A DNA stretch of 64,000 nucleotides from NCBI GenBank assembly GCA_022447545.1, contig JAKVBI010000017.1:115888-179887 (forward strand), in the 5' to 3' direction. The translations under genes and the position numbers were made by a program. This document shows positions 50,785 through 58,880 of the stretch, piece by piece. Under the pieces are notes generated by a model. That model was not told the DNA's origin, ran no database searches, and was given only the letters and a program-made list of their open reading frames with translations. The DNA comes from Myxococcota bacterium. Its GTDB lineage: Bacteria > Myxococcota_A > UBA9160 > SMWR01. Position 1 is the stretch's first letter, and each line of letters starts with the position of its first letter.

Positions 50785-52218
50785 GTGCGATGGTCGAGGC
50801 AGGATACGGGGTACGACGAGATCCTTGCTGAAAATGGCGAGCCTCGTTCCCACTATGCGCGCTTGTTGGAGCTCCTGGGTGAAATCGACGGTTCCGAGCT
50901 GAATCGACGGGAGCGTTTACAGCAACTCTCGCTGCTCAATCAGGGAATCACCTTCGCGGTCTACGGAGACGAGGAGGGAACCGAGCGCGTTTTCCCTTTT
51001 GATTTCGTGCCTCGGATCATTCCGGCCTCCGAGTGGAGCCGGCTCGAAGCCGGCCTCGTGCAGCGGGTCACGGCACTCAACTTGTTTCTCAAGGACATCT
51101 ACGGTGAGAGAGCGTGTCTCAAAGAAGGGGTTCTGCCCTGGGAACTCGTGCTCTCACGCAGGGAATACAAGCGCGAGCTGTTGGGGATTCAGCCACCGCG
51201 AGGTGTTTATACACATATCGTGGGAACCGATCTGATCCGGGATGATTCCGGGGAGTATCTGGTGCTGGAAGACAACTGTCGTTGCCCCAGCGGTGTGTCC
51301 TACGTGATCGAAAACCGGAATTTACTGCAGCGCTCCTTCCCGGAATTGTTCAGCGCATATCCGGTACACCCGGTGGAGACCTACCCGAGTGATTTACTCG
51401 ATGTGCTGCGATTCGTCGCGCCGAGGAGTGATGCCCCCAATCCGGTGATCCTCTCGCCTGGTGTCTACAACTCGGCCTATTTTGAGCACTCCTTCCTGGC
51501 CCGTGAGATGGGTATTCCGCTGGTCGAAGGATCGGATCTGGTGGTGGATGGCAGCCACGTATTCATGCGAACGACTTCGGGCCTGCAGCGCGTGGATTGC
51601 ATCTACCGGCGCATCGATGACGACTTTCTCGATCCTCTGGTGTTCAATCGAGACAGCACCCTGGGTGTTCCCGGCCTGATCAATGCCTATCGAGCGGGCA
51701 ATGTGGCGCTTTGTAATGCTCCCGGCGCCGGTGTCGCAGACGACAAGGCGATTTACGCGTACATGCCTGAGTTGATTCGCTTCTATCTGAGTGAGGACCC
51801 CATCCTGGCCCAGGTCCCCACCTACGTCGGCGCACGTCCCGATGACTTCGCCTACATGCTCGATCATCTGGATGAACTGGTGGTCAAAACGACAGGCGAT
51901 GCGGGTGGATACGGAATGCTGATGGGCCCGTTTTCGACGGAAGAGGAAAGGGCCAGCTATCGCGACGAAATGCGGAACAACCCCGACGGATATATCGCCC
52001 AGAATCTCGTGGAACTCTCTTCACACGGTACCTGGATTGGCGAGGAGTTCGTGCCGCGCCGTATCGACCTCAGGCCGTTCGTTTTGTGCGGCGAGGGCAT
52101 TCAGGTGCTTGCTGGAGGCCTCACCCGTGTGGCGCTGAAGGAGGGTTCCTATGTGGTGAACTCGTCTCAGGGGGGTGGCAGCAAAGATACCTGGGTGCTC
52201 ACTGGGGCGGGAGGCTGA
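50785..52218 (+). CDS. Circularly permuted ATP-grasp protein (CPATPgrasp, DUF404/407)
   Basis: 477 residues from GTG 50785, seven bases after GGAGG; an upstream TTG at 50758 is less well placed. ALNLFLKDIYGERACLKEGV, YTHIVGTDLIRDDSGEYLVL, EDNCRCPSGVSYVIENRNLL (about 165-184) and VYNSAYFEHSFLAREMGIPL identify the circularly permuted ATP-grasp family. VVKTTGDAGGYGMLMGPFST (about 370-389) is the nucleotide-binding Gly-rich part, and WIGEEFVPRRIDLRPFVLCG the C-terminal core. It is predicted to form peptide-like amide bonds. The alpha-E and transglutaminase genes follow within 3 bases each. The product of this conserved trio is not established. Confidence 0.9.
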   Translation: MRWSRQDTGYDEILAENGEPRSHYARLLELLGEIDGSELNRRERLQQLSLLNQGITFAVYGDEEGTERVFPFDFVPRIIPASEWSRLEAGLVQRVTALNLFLKDIYGERACLKEGVLPWELVLSRREYKRELLGIQPPRGVYTHIVGTDLIRDDSGEYLVLEDNCRCPSGVSYVIENRNLLQRSFPELFSAYPVHPVETYPSDLLDVLRFVAPRSDAPNPVILSPGVYNSAYFEHSFLAREMGIPLVEGSDLVVDGSHVFMRTTSGLQRVDCIYRRIDDDFLDPLVFNRDSTLGVPGLINAYRAGNVALCNAPGAGVADDKAIYAYMPELIRFYLSEDPILAQVPTYVGARPDDFAYMLDHLDELVVKTTGDAGGYGMLMGPFSTEEERASYRDEMRNNPDGYIAQNLVELSSHGTWIGEEFVPRRIDLRPFVLCGEGIQVLAGGLTRVALKEGSYVVNSSQGGGSKDTWVLTGAGG

Positions 52219-52220
52219 GG

Positions 52221-53174
52221 ATGCTTTCTCGAGTCGCCGAATCGCTTTACTGGATCGGGCGTTACCTGGAACGTGCGGAGAACGTGACGCGCCTTTTGAT
52301 GGTAACGACCGAAGTCGCGGTAGAGATCGAGGGGCTCGATGACGAGTTGGCGCAATCTCAGTGGGACGAATTGCTGGCCGCAGTGGGGGCCGACGGAGGG
52401 CCTCCGCTCCGTTTTACTCAGGCGTCGGGACTGGCACTACCCTACGTCCAATGGCTGTTGTTGGATGAGAGCAACCCGGTCTCGGTGAGGAATTCTCTGG
52501 CTCACGCGCGGGAGAATTCACGGAGTGCCCGGGAAGCGCTGACACTCGAAGTCTTTCTCGATCTCAATGAGAGCCACCGGGAGCTCGATCGTTTGAGTCA
52601 GGACGTTCCGCGGAACCCGGTTCGGGCGCTCGACGAGGTGCGCCACACCCATCGCGCGATACGCACGATCCTTGGGGCGATCGAGCACACTTTGAGCCGG
52701 GACGAGGGCTGGACATTTATGAAGCTCGGGGAGGCGTTTGAAAGGACTCAGAGGACTCTCTGGGTCTTGGGGACACGATTGCCCGGGTTGGAAGAGCTTG
52801 CACACCGTGATCTTCCGATTTTCTATGGACTCTGGCGAGCGCTTTTGAGATCCATGGCTTCCCTGGAGAATTATCGGACTCTGGAAGGTGCCGATCTCGA
52901 ACCGGATTCGGTCTTGCGATTTCTCTTGTTCGAACCCACGGCGCCGCGATCTGTGCACTGTGGCGTCGTTCGGATTGCCCAGTATCTGGACCGTCTTCCG
53001 GCCGGTCCTGATTCCGATGAAGCACGTCAGATCGTCGGACGCCTGAATGCGAGGCTGCGCTACGACTCGGACGAGATCCTCGGCGAGCAGGGCGCTGTGG
53101 CCTTTTGTGCAGCGACGAGTCTGGCCATTGCCTCGGCCCACGATGCGGTGGGGCGTGGTTTCTTCCGAGTTTGA
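52221..53174 (+). CDS. Alpha-E domain protein of the ATP-grasp/transglutaminase cluster
   Basis: 317 residues, almost wholly helical. MLSRVAESLYWIGRYLERAE at the N-terminus is the family signature (SRVAxxLYWxGRYxERAE), and LNESHRELDRLSQDVPRN, GEAFERTQRTLWVLGTRLPG and LLFEPTAPRSVHCGVVRIAQ match the alpha-E layout. The ATG lies two bases after the ATP-grasp stop with GAGG upstream. Alpha-E proteins occur almost only beside circularly permuted ATP-grasp and transglutaminase genes and may form a scaffold or a carrier for the product. Enzymatic residues are not known. Confidence 0.9.
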   Translation: MLSRVAESLYWIGRYLERAENVTRLLMVTTEVAVEIEGLDDELAQSQWDELLAAVGADGGPPLRFTQASGLALPYVQWLLLDESNPVSVRNSLAHARENSRSAREALTLEVFLDLNESHRELDRLSQDVPRNPVRALDEVRHTHRAIRTILGAIEHTLSRDEGWTFMKLGEAFERTQRTLWVLGTRLPGLEELAHRDLPIFYGLWRALLRSMASLENYRTLEGADLEPDSVLRFLLFEPTAPRSVHCGVVRIAQYLDRLPAGPDSDEARQIVGRLNARLRYDSDEILGEQGAVAFCAATSLAIASAHDAVGRGFFRV

Positions 53175-53177
53175 ATT

Positions 53178-54164
53178 ATGTTGATCGAGACTGAACACCG
53201 CTTGCGTTTCCAGTACGACGATTTTATTCGCGAATCCCAGATGGAGATTCGTATCGAGCCCCAGGCCGGGACCCACCAACGCATTCATTCCTTTCATTTG
53301 GTTGTGGGGCCCACGGCGACTCTCGACCGATACCGGGATTGGAATGACAACTGGGTTCATCACCTGGCGATCCGTGGCTATCACGACCGGATCGAGATCC
53401 TTGCCAGGTCACTCATCGATGCAGCGGCGGATCGTCCAGGCCTCGAGGCGCTCACGGAAGTTCCGGAACGACAAGTGTCGGGTGAGCTACTTGATTTTAC
53501 TCGGTTTGGCGGTCCGGTGGAGCACGCCCCGGCTCTCGAGTCGTTCACTCGTGAGGTTCAGGCGTCGCGTGAAGCGCCTCTGGGCGAACAGGTCGAGGGG
53601 ATCGCTCAGGTCGTGAGCGATCGGGTTGCCTACCAACCTGGCGTAACGACCTGGCAATCCACGGTGGCTGACGTGTTGGATCAGCGCTCGGGGGTCTGTC
53701 AGGACTTCGCCCACCTGACTCTGGCGATGTTGCGCCTTCGCGGAATCCCCTGTCGTTACGTAAGTGGCTATCTTCACACAGGGGCAGAGGTCGCTCAGAG
53801 CCACGCTTGGATCGAGGTCTACGGAGAGAGCGCTGGTTGGGTGGGCTTTGACCCCACACATATGCGAGTTCCCGACGAGGACTACGTGGTCGTGGCCGTT
53901 GGCCGGAGCTATGAGGATGTTTCTCCGAACCGTGGTGTGTACCGCGGCAATGCCGGCGAGACTCTGGAAGCCGTTGTGGCCACACGGCGCGTGGAGAGCG
54001 TCGACGTGTCGAGAGTCGCTTTTGGTGTCGGGCCTGATTCTCCGGACGTGCCGGTCTACGCACAGTCCCCGGGTCGTGAGCACAGCTCGAAATTCGGCAC
54101 AGAGATGCATCCGAATCATCCGGTGCGCGATCAGCAGCAGCAACAACAACAGTCGAGGCGCTGA
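53178..54164 (+). CDS. Transglutaminase-like cysteine protease-fold protein
   Basis: 328 residues. The N-terminal bacterial transglutaminase domain (ETEHRLRFQYDDFIRESQME) precedes the core. The catalytic triad is visible: Cys in LDQRSGVCQDFAHLTLAML (about 175), His in VAQSHAWIEVYGE (about 212) and Asp in GWVGFDPTHMRVPD (about 227). The protein ends in a run of seven Gln (CAG/CAA repeat 54132-54152) followed by SRR. It is the third gene of the ATP-grasp trio, three bases after the alpha-E stop. A peptidase or amide-forming role on the ATP-grasp product is the usual proposal. Confidence 0.9.
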   Translation: MLIETEHRLRFQYDDFIRESQMEIRIEPQAGTHQRIHSFHLVVGPTATLDRYRDWNDNWVHHLAIRGYHDRIEILARSLIDAAADRPGLEALTEVPERQVSGELLDFTRFGGPVEHAPALESFTREVQASREAPLGEQVEGIAQVVSDRVAYQPGVTTWQSTVADVLDQRSGVCQDFAHLTLAMLRLRGIPCRYVSGYLHTGAEVAQSHAWIEVYGESAGWVGFDPTHMRVPDEDYVVVAVGRSYEDVSPNRGVYRGNAGETLEAVVATRRVESVDVSRVAFGVGPDSPDVPVYAQSPGREHSSKFGTEMHPNHPVRDQQQQQQQSRR

Positions 54165-54199
54165 GCGAACATCCGAGGCCCCGTTGTCTTTCCGGCTCG

Positions 54200-55033
54200 C
54201 TAAAGGGTGGGAATCGCTTGGACAGCCTGTTTCATCGTGGCTACATGCCCGGCGGGATCGAGTTCGCCCCCCAGTGTTCGAAGGCAGACGTGGGTCAGCC
54301 CCTGGTCCCGCCAACCCGAAACGCGGCTCTGCCACTCGTCTCGCCTGGGTCCGACCACCGCCACTCCCGCTTCGGCACCAATGCTCGACGGGTCGCGTCC
54401 GTGGCGGCTCGCTGCTGCGGTGATGTCGGTGTGGACACTGGGGAACTCTTCGGGGGTGCAGAGCACGAACCAACCCGCCGCGTGTCGCCCGATGCGGTCT
54501 CGGATGCGAGGAGTGGGTAGGCTGGCCGCTCCGATCCAGAGGGGAATCGGGCGCTGCAGGGGCAGGGGGTCCAGTCCCGCCTTCACCACGTTGTCCCATC
54601 GGCCCTGGAAGTCGACGTTTTCCAGGGTCCAGAGCGCATTGAGCAGTTCGATCTGCTCCTCCATGCGTTGGCCCCGCGTGTGAAAATCCTGCCCCATCGC
54701 CCGATACTCGTCTCGGCTTCCGCCTACGCCTACCCCGAGGCGGAGTCGCCCGCCACACAGGTGATCGAGTTCGGCTGCTTGTTTCGCCAGGAGCACCGTT
54801 TGCCGGGAAGGCGCGACGATCACCGAGGGCACCAGTTCGATCCGATGGGTGATCGCTGCCACGTAGGCGAGCAGTAGCATTGGCTCGTGGAGGTGCCCGG
54901 CTCCCGGTCGAAGGATCTGATCCGGAACCCGCAAATGGTTCAAGCCCAGTTCCTCCGCAGCGATGGCGAATTCTCGAATCGCACCGAGGTCGTTTCGAAG
55001 CTCTCGAACGGGTAGAGAGATACCAATTTTCAT
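54200..55033 (-). CDS. LLM-class flavin/F420-dependent oxidoreductase
   Basis: 277 residues. The ATG at 55033, six bases after AGGA, is preferred over one seven codons upstream. MKIGISLPVRELRNDLGAIR then IAAEELGLNHLRVPDQILRP, ITHRIELVPSVIVAPSRQTV, a LCGGRLRLGVGVGGSRDEYR motif (about 91-110) and RPIPLWIGAASLPTPRIRDR follow the LLM barrel order. It lies 17 bases downstream of the zinc dehydrogenase gene, on the same strand, so the two probably form a small operon. Cofactor and substrate are not determined. Confidence 0.85.
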   Translation of the reverse strand: MKIGISLPVRELRNDLGAIREFAIAAEELGLNHLRVPDQILRPGAGHLHEPMLLLAYVAAITHRIELVPSVIVAPSRQTVLLAKQAAELDHLCGGRLRLGVGVGGSRDEYRAMGQDFHTRGQRMEEQIELLNALWTLENVDFQGRWDNVVKAGLDPLPLQRPIPLWIGAASLPTPRIRDRIGRHAAGWFVLCTPEEFPSVHTDITAAASRHGRDPSSIGAEAGVAVVGPRRDEWQSRVSGWRDQGLTHVCLRTLGGELDPAGHVATMKQAVQAIPTL

Positions 55034-55050
55034 GTTCATTCCTGGGGCTC

Positions 55051-55989
55051 TCAAGGTTCGAGGACCACTTTGAGCGAAGGGGTTTGACTCTCGATCAGCG
55101 CGAAAGCTTCTGTAGCCGCATCCAGGGGCATGCGGTGACTGATCAGTTCGGCTGCGATGGTGGGCTGTCGGGCCAGCAGAGCAGCCGCTGAATCAACTGA
55201 GCGACCTGCAGCATGGTGGCCGTACCAGGTTCCCCATACCATGCGGAGTTCCTTGGCGACGTAGGTCTGAACCGACAGGCGTTTGTCGGAGTAGTAACCC
55301 GCCACGAGTAATACCGTACCCGCGGGGCGGCACCATTGGGCGGCCTTTTCGATGGAGGCCTCGGAGCCGTTGGCTTCCATGACGATGTCGTAGTGACCGG
55401 TGGGATCGGTGCCGATTCCGAGTCGCTGGGCTGCAGCGGCACCGTGGTCGTGTTCCGGGTCGAGGTCGACCACGGCACCGCGAAATTTTGCAGCTGCCGC
55501 GGCGAGAAGACCGAAGCCGGTGAGGCCGGCGCCCACCACGCAGACGCGCTCTCCGGACTTGAACCCGGCGAGGGCAAGACTGTGGAGGTTGACGGCGAGC
55601 GGTTCGATCAGGCAAGCGTCCCTGGCCTCGAGACCGCGTGGGAGGGGCACCAGGCAGCGTTGCGGCAGAACCACCTGGTCCGCCATGCCGCCATCGTGGC
55701 CAATACCCACGATCATCTGGTAGCCCGTTTTGCAATAGAGGTAGTCACCGCATTGGCATTGATCGCAGTCGCCGCAGGGAATCATGGGTTCCACTCCCAC
55801 GGGCGTTCCGTCTTCCAGTTCACCGGCGAATTCATGGCCGAGGGTATGGGGCATGGGGCCCATACGGGCGAGGTTCACGTCCGTTTGGCAGATGCCCACT
55901 GAGCGCACGTGGATGCGCACGCCTTCATGGTCGGGTACCGGGTGATCCTCGACCTCGATCCCTCTTTCGGTCCTGCGGACGCACTTCAA
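55051..55989 (-). CDS. Zinc-dependent medium-chain alcohol dehydrogenase-like protein
   Basis: About 312 residues from a TTG at 55989 that follows GAGGAGG by about ten bases; an upstream TTG at 56028 is possible. VRSVGICQTDVNLARMG holds the catalytic zinc Cys; HTLGHEFAGELEDG the His and Glu. The structural zinc site is GDCDQCQCGDYLYC, with four cysteines. VCVVGAGLTGFGLLAAAAA is the NAD(P)-binding GxGxxG motif. The protein is shorter than a typical 340-residue member, with trimmed loops. It lies upstream of the LLM gene by 17 bases. Confidence 0.8.
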   Translation of the reverse strand: MKCVRRTERGIEVEDHPVPDHEGVRIHVRSVGICQTDVNLARMGPMPHTLGHEFAGELEDGTPVGVEPMIPCGDCDQCQCGDYLYCKTGYQMIVGIGHDGGMADQVVLPQRCLVPLPRGLEARDACLIEPLAVNLHSLALAGFKSGERVCVVGAGLTGFGLLAAAAAKFRGAVVDLDPEHDHGAAAAQRLGIGTDPTGHYDIVMEANGSEASIEKAAQWCRPAGTVLLVAGYYSDKRLSVQTYVAKELRMVWGTWYGHHAAGRSVDSAAALLARQPTIAAELISHRMPLDAATEAFALIESQTPSLKVVLEP

Positions 55990-56206
55990 TTGGACGGATC
56001 CTCCTCGCGCCGGAAACTCAGCCTGCAACGGTGGGACGGGTGCGGGCTGGAAGCAGCAGTATAGGGGCTCGGATGGGCCTGGCGTCTACGGTCGGAAGCG
56101 ATTGTGGGCTCGGGTGGGTGTCATGGGCAGGAGGCAGATCGACGAAGGCCAACACGAACGGTGAGCGCTGTTATGATGGGCGCCCTGACAACTCCCGGAG
56201 GAAACC

Positions 56207-57292
56207 ATGCAGGCTGCCGTCATGCGGGAACTCAATGCCCCGCTCGAAATCGAGGATCTCCAGGTCGATACTCCCGGCCCCCATGAAGTGCTCACTCGGA
56301 CCGTGGCTTCCGGGATCTGCCACAGTGACCTCCATGTGATCGAGGGGGGCATTCCGATGGCCACGCCCTGTGTGTTGGGCCACGAGCCCGCGGGCATCGT
56401 GGAGGCCGTGGGTTCCGAGGTGAGTGAAGTCGCCGTGGGAGACCACGTCATCGGTTGCCTCAACGCCTGGTGTGGGCATTGTGAGTTCTGCCTCACGGGC
56501 CGTCCTCACCTGTGCCTGCCTCCGATCATCAGTCGCGCACCCGATGCCAAGCCGCGTTTGTCCAAGGACGGCGAATTCATCATTCCCTTCGCTCTGGCTT
56601 CCTTCGCCGAGTACATGCTTACCCATGAACGCGCCCTGGTGAAGATTCGAGACGACATGCCACTGGACCGCGCAGCGCTCATTGGTTGCGGGGTCACCAC
56701 CGGGGTCGGGGCGGCCCTGAAGACGGCCCGGGTCGAACCTGGTTCCACCGCCGTGGTGATCGGTTGCGGAGGGGTGGGGCTGTCGGCCATGCAGGGCTGC
56801 CGTATCGCCGGGGCTGGGCGCATCATCGCGGTGGACAACCAGCCCTGGAAACTCGATCTGGCCCAGCGGCTGGGTGCCACGGACATTGTCGATGTCAATG
56901 ACGGCGACCCGGTGCAGCAGGTTCGCGATCTCACCGGCGGGGGGGTCGACTACGCGTTCGAGTGCATCGGCCTCAAACCGACGATTCAGCAGGCGGTAGG
57001 GATGGTGAAGAAGGGCGGAGCCGCGGTTCTTGTGGGTGTGTTGCCAGTTACGGAGACCGTCGAACTCTCGGCCTCGGACATCACCCTGTCGGAAAAACGC
57101 GTGTTGGGCTCGTTTATGGGGTCCAATGCCTTCCGGCGTGATATGCCGCAGTACGTGGATTTCTATCTCGATGGACGCCTGCGCTTGGACGAGATGATTT
57201 CCAGGCGTATTCCTCTGGATCAGATCAACCCAGCCTTCGATGCCATGCGCAAGGGAGAGGTGGCTCGTTCGGTGATCGTCTTCGAGAGTTAG
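56207..57292 (+). CDS. Zinc-dependent alcohol dehydrogenase (MDR, class III-like)
   Basis: 361 residues. SGICHSDLHVIEGG (about 35-48) has the catalytic Cys, VLGHEPAGIVEAVGSEV (about 56-72) the GHE motif, and NAWCGHCEFCLTGRPHLC (about 86-103) the four-Cys structural zinc site. VVIGCGGVGLSAMQGCRIAG (about 184-203) is the Rossmann GxGGxG, and AVDNQPWKLDLA, with Asp, points to NAD(H). It oxidises primary or secondary alcohols or formaldehyde-like adducts. GGAGGAAA precedes the ATG. It is divergent from the dehydrogenase at 55051 across about 215 bases, which hold no clear promoter. Confidence 0.92.
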   Translation: MQAAVMRELNAPLEIEDLQVDTPGPHEVLTRTVASGICHSDLHVIEGGIPMATPCVLGHEPAGIVEAVGSEVSEVAVGDHVIGCLNAWCGHCEFCLTGRPHLCLPPIISRAPDAKPRLSKDGEFIIPFALASFAEYMLTHERALVKIRDDMPLDRAALIGCGVTTGVGAALKTARVEPGSTAVVIGCGGVGLSAMQGCRIAGAGRIIAVDNQPWKLDLAQRLGATDIVDVNDGDPVQQVRDLTGGGVDYAFECIGLKPTIQQAVGMVKKGGAAVLVGVLPVTETVELSASDITLSEKRVLGSFMGSNAFRRDMPQYVDFYLDGRLRLDEMISRRIPLDQINPAFDAMRKGEVARSVIVFES

Positions 57293-57414
57293 CTCGGGCG
57301 GGAGAGGCATGAGTTTGGCGGCCGGGCTTTGCCTGCAATGGGTTTCGAACGGCCTTTGGGCCACAACCGACCGAAGCGTCGTCTGGTTCCTGAAACAGGG
57401 CTGTTCGTGGATCC

Positions 57415-58797
57415 ATGAACTCCTCTCCTGGTAACGAGTTGGAGATGTGTCTGTCGAAGCGAATTCTGCGTCGAAGCCTCCCCGTGGCAATGATCTGGGG
57501 CTTGTTGGGGGGTGTGCTGGTCCTGATGGGCTGCAGTCCTACTCCATCCGTGGGTCCGAATGTCGTCCTGATCTCCATTGATACGCTCCGGGCTGACCAC
57601 GTCGGCCTGTATGGCTATGCGCGACCGACGACCCCCAACATCGACGGTTTCTTTGACACTGGCAGTGTGTTCGACAATGCCATGACCTCAGCCCCGTGTA
57701 CGATTCCCGCCGTTCGTCAACTCTTGGCGGGTGCGTTCGATCACAGTCCGAATCGCAAGCAGTTGCCGGAATTCTTTCGCGAACAAGGCTACCGGACCGC
57801 GGCCATCGTGAGTCAGCAGCAATTCCATCGCCATCCGGTGGAGGCCTATACCCGGGGTTTCGGGCACTTCGACATCCAGGCTCCCGAAGAGGTCGACCAC
57901 CACGGCAGCACGGCGAGACGCGCGGAGGGCGTCTCGGACCGTGCGATCCAATGGCTCGGGAAGCATGCCAACGAGGGGCGCTTCTTTCTGTGGCTCCACT
58001 ACTTCGACCCCCACGATCCTTATGAGCCGCCGGGGGGCTTCCGCTCTTTCGATCGTGGTAATGGGTCCGAGCGGTCCGGCGATCGGAGGACGTATTTGCG
58101 CGAGGCACGGCGGCCCGAGCCGACTTCGGGTACGAGTTGGCAGTGGGGCGGAGGTATTTTTACCGACGAGGACGTCGCCCACTTCATCAACCTGTATGAC
58201 GGTGAAATCGCCTACACCGATGCCCAGGTGGGGCGCGTTCTTGCCTTTCTGGAAGAGAATCACTTGACGGAGAAGACCATCGTGGTTTTGACCGCCGACC
58301 ACGGTGAGTGGTTGGGGGAACGAGATCGCTGGGATCATTGTGGCACGCTCCACGACGTCGAAGTCCGGGTGCCGTTCATGGTGCTCGTCAATGGCCGTCC
58401 GCTGGGCTCTGTGGCCGCCGAAACCCTGCCCGCAAGCACCCTCGACATTCTTCCGACCCTGCTTGGTTTGCTGGAGATCGACTTTCCCGCTTCGGACTAC
58501 CATGGCGAAGATCTGCGAGGGGCAGCGTCCGACCGCACGACGGTGGCCATGTGGGGGCGAAAGAGTGTGATTCGGGATCACGAGTGGAAACTCTCCTTCG
58601 AGAATGGTTCGCCGGCTGCTCTGCATCAAGTGCAGCGCGACAAAGAGGAGCGCTGGAATCGGCTGGAGGATGAGCCCGAGGTCGTGGATCGACTACGCGG
58701 GGGGATGGAGAGGTTCCGGGCGATCTCCATGCAGGTCCAACTCCAGGACGAGCAGACGATCCGGGAACTCGAGAGCCTCGGATACATCGAGCGTTGA
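57415..58797 (+). CDS. Sulfatase-fold lipoprotein with Thr at the nucleophile position
   Basis: 460 residues, or 450 if it starts at ATG 57445. A hydrophobic segment ending LMGC marks Cys40 as a lipidation site. LISIDTLRADHVGLYGYARP (about 52-71) and FLWLHYFDPHDPYEPP (about 183-198) and VVLTADHGEWLGERDRWDHC (about 288-307) are the alkaline-phosphatase-superfamily metal motifs of sulfatases. Where formylglycine sulfatases have C-x-P-S-R, the sequence is APCTIPAVRQLLAG: Thr96 occupies the nucleophile site, Cys95 is one residue earlier, and the Arg is missing. It therefore resembles the TLPSHxSLLTG-type hydrolases and transferases rather than FGly sulfatases. Confidence 0.87.
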   Translation: MNSSPGNELEMCLSKRILRRSLPVAMIWGLLGGVLVLMGCSPTPSVGPNVVLISIDTLRADHVGLYGYARPTTPNIDGFFDTGSVFDNAMTSAPCTIPAVRQLLAGAFDHSPNRKQLPEFFREQGYRTAAIVSQQQFHRHPVEAYTRGFGHFDIQAPEEVDHHGSTARRAEGVSDRAIQWLGKHANEGRFFLWLHYFDPHDPYEPPGGFRSFDRGNGSERSGDRRTYLREARRPEPTSGTSWQWGGGIFTDEDVAHFINLYDGEIAYTDAQVGRVLAFLEENHLTEKTIVVLTADHGEWLGERDRWDHCGTLHDVEVRVPFMVLVNGRPLGSVAAETLPASTLDILPTLLGLLEIDFPASDYHGEDLRGAASDRTTVAMWGRKSVIRDHEWKLSFENGSPAALHQVQRDKEERWNRLEDEPEVVDRLRGGMERFRAISMQVQLQDEQTIRELESLGYIER

Positions 58798-58880
58798 TTC
58801 GACTATGTGTGGTTTGGCTTCGGTTGAGGGAAGCCTCGGCGGGGCATGGACTCAGCCGATTGATCGTCGTCAGTCGGTTT

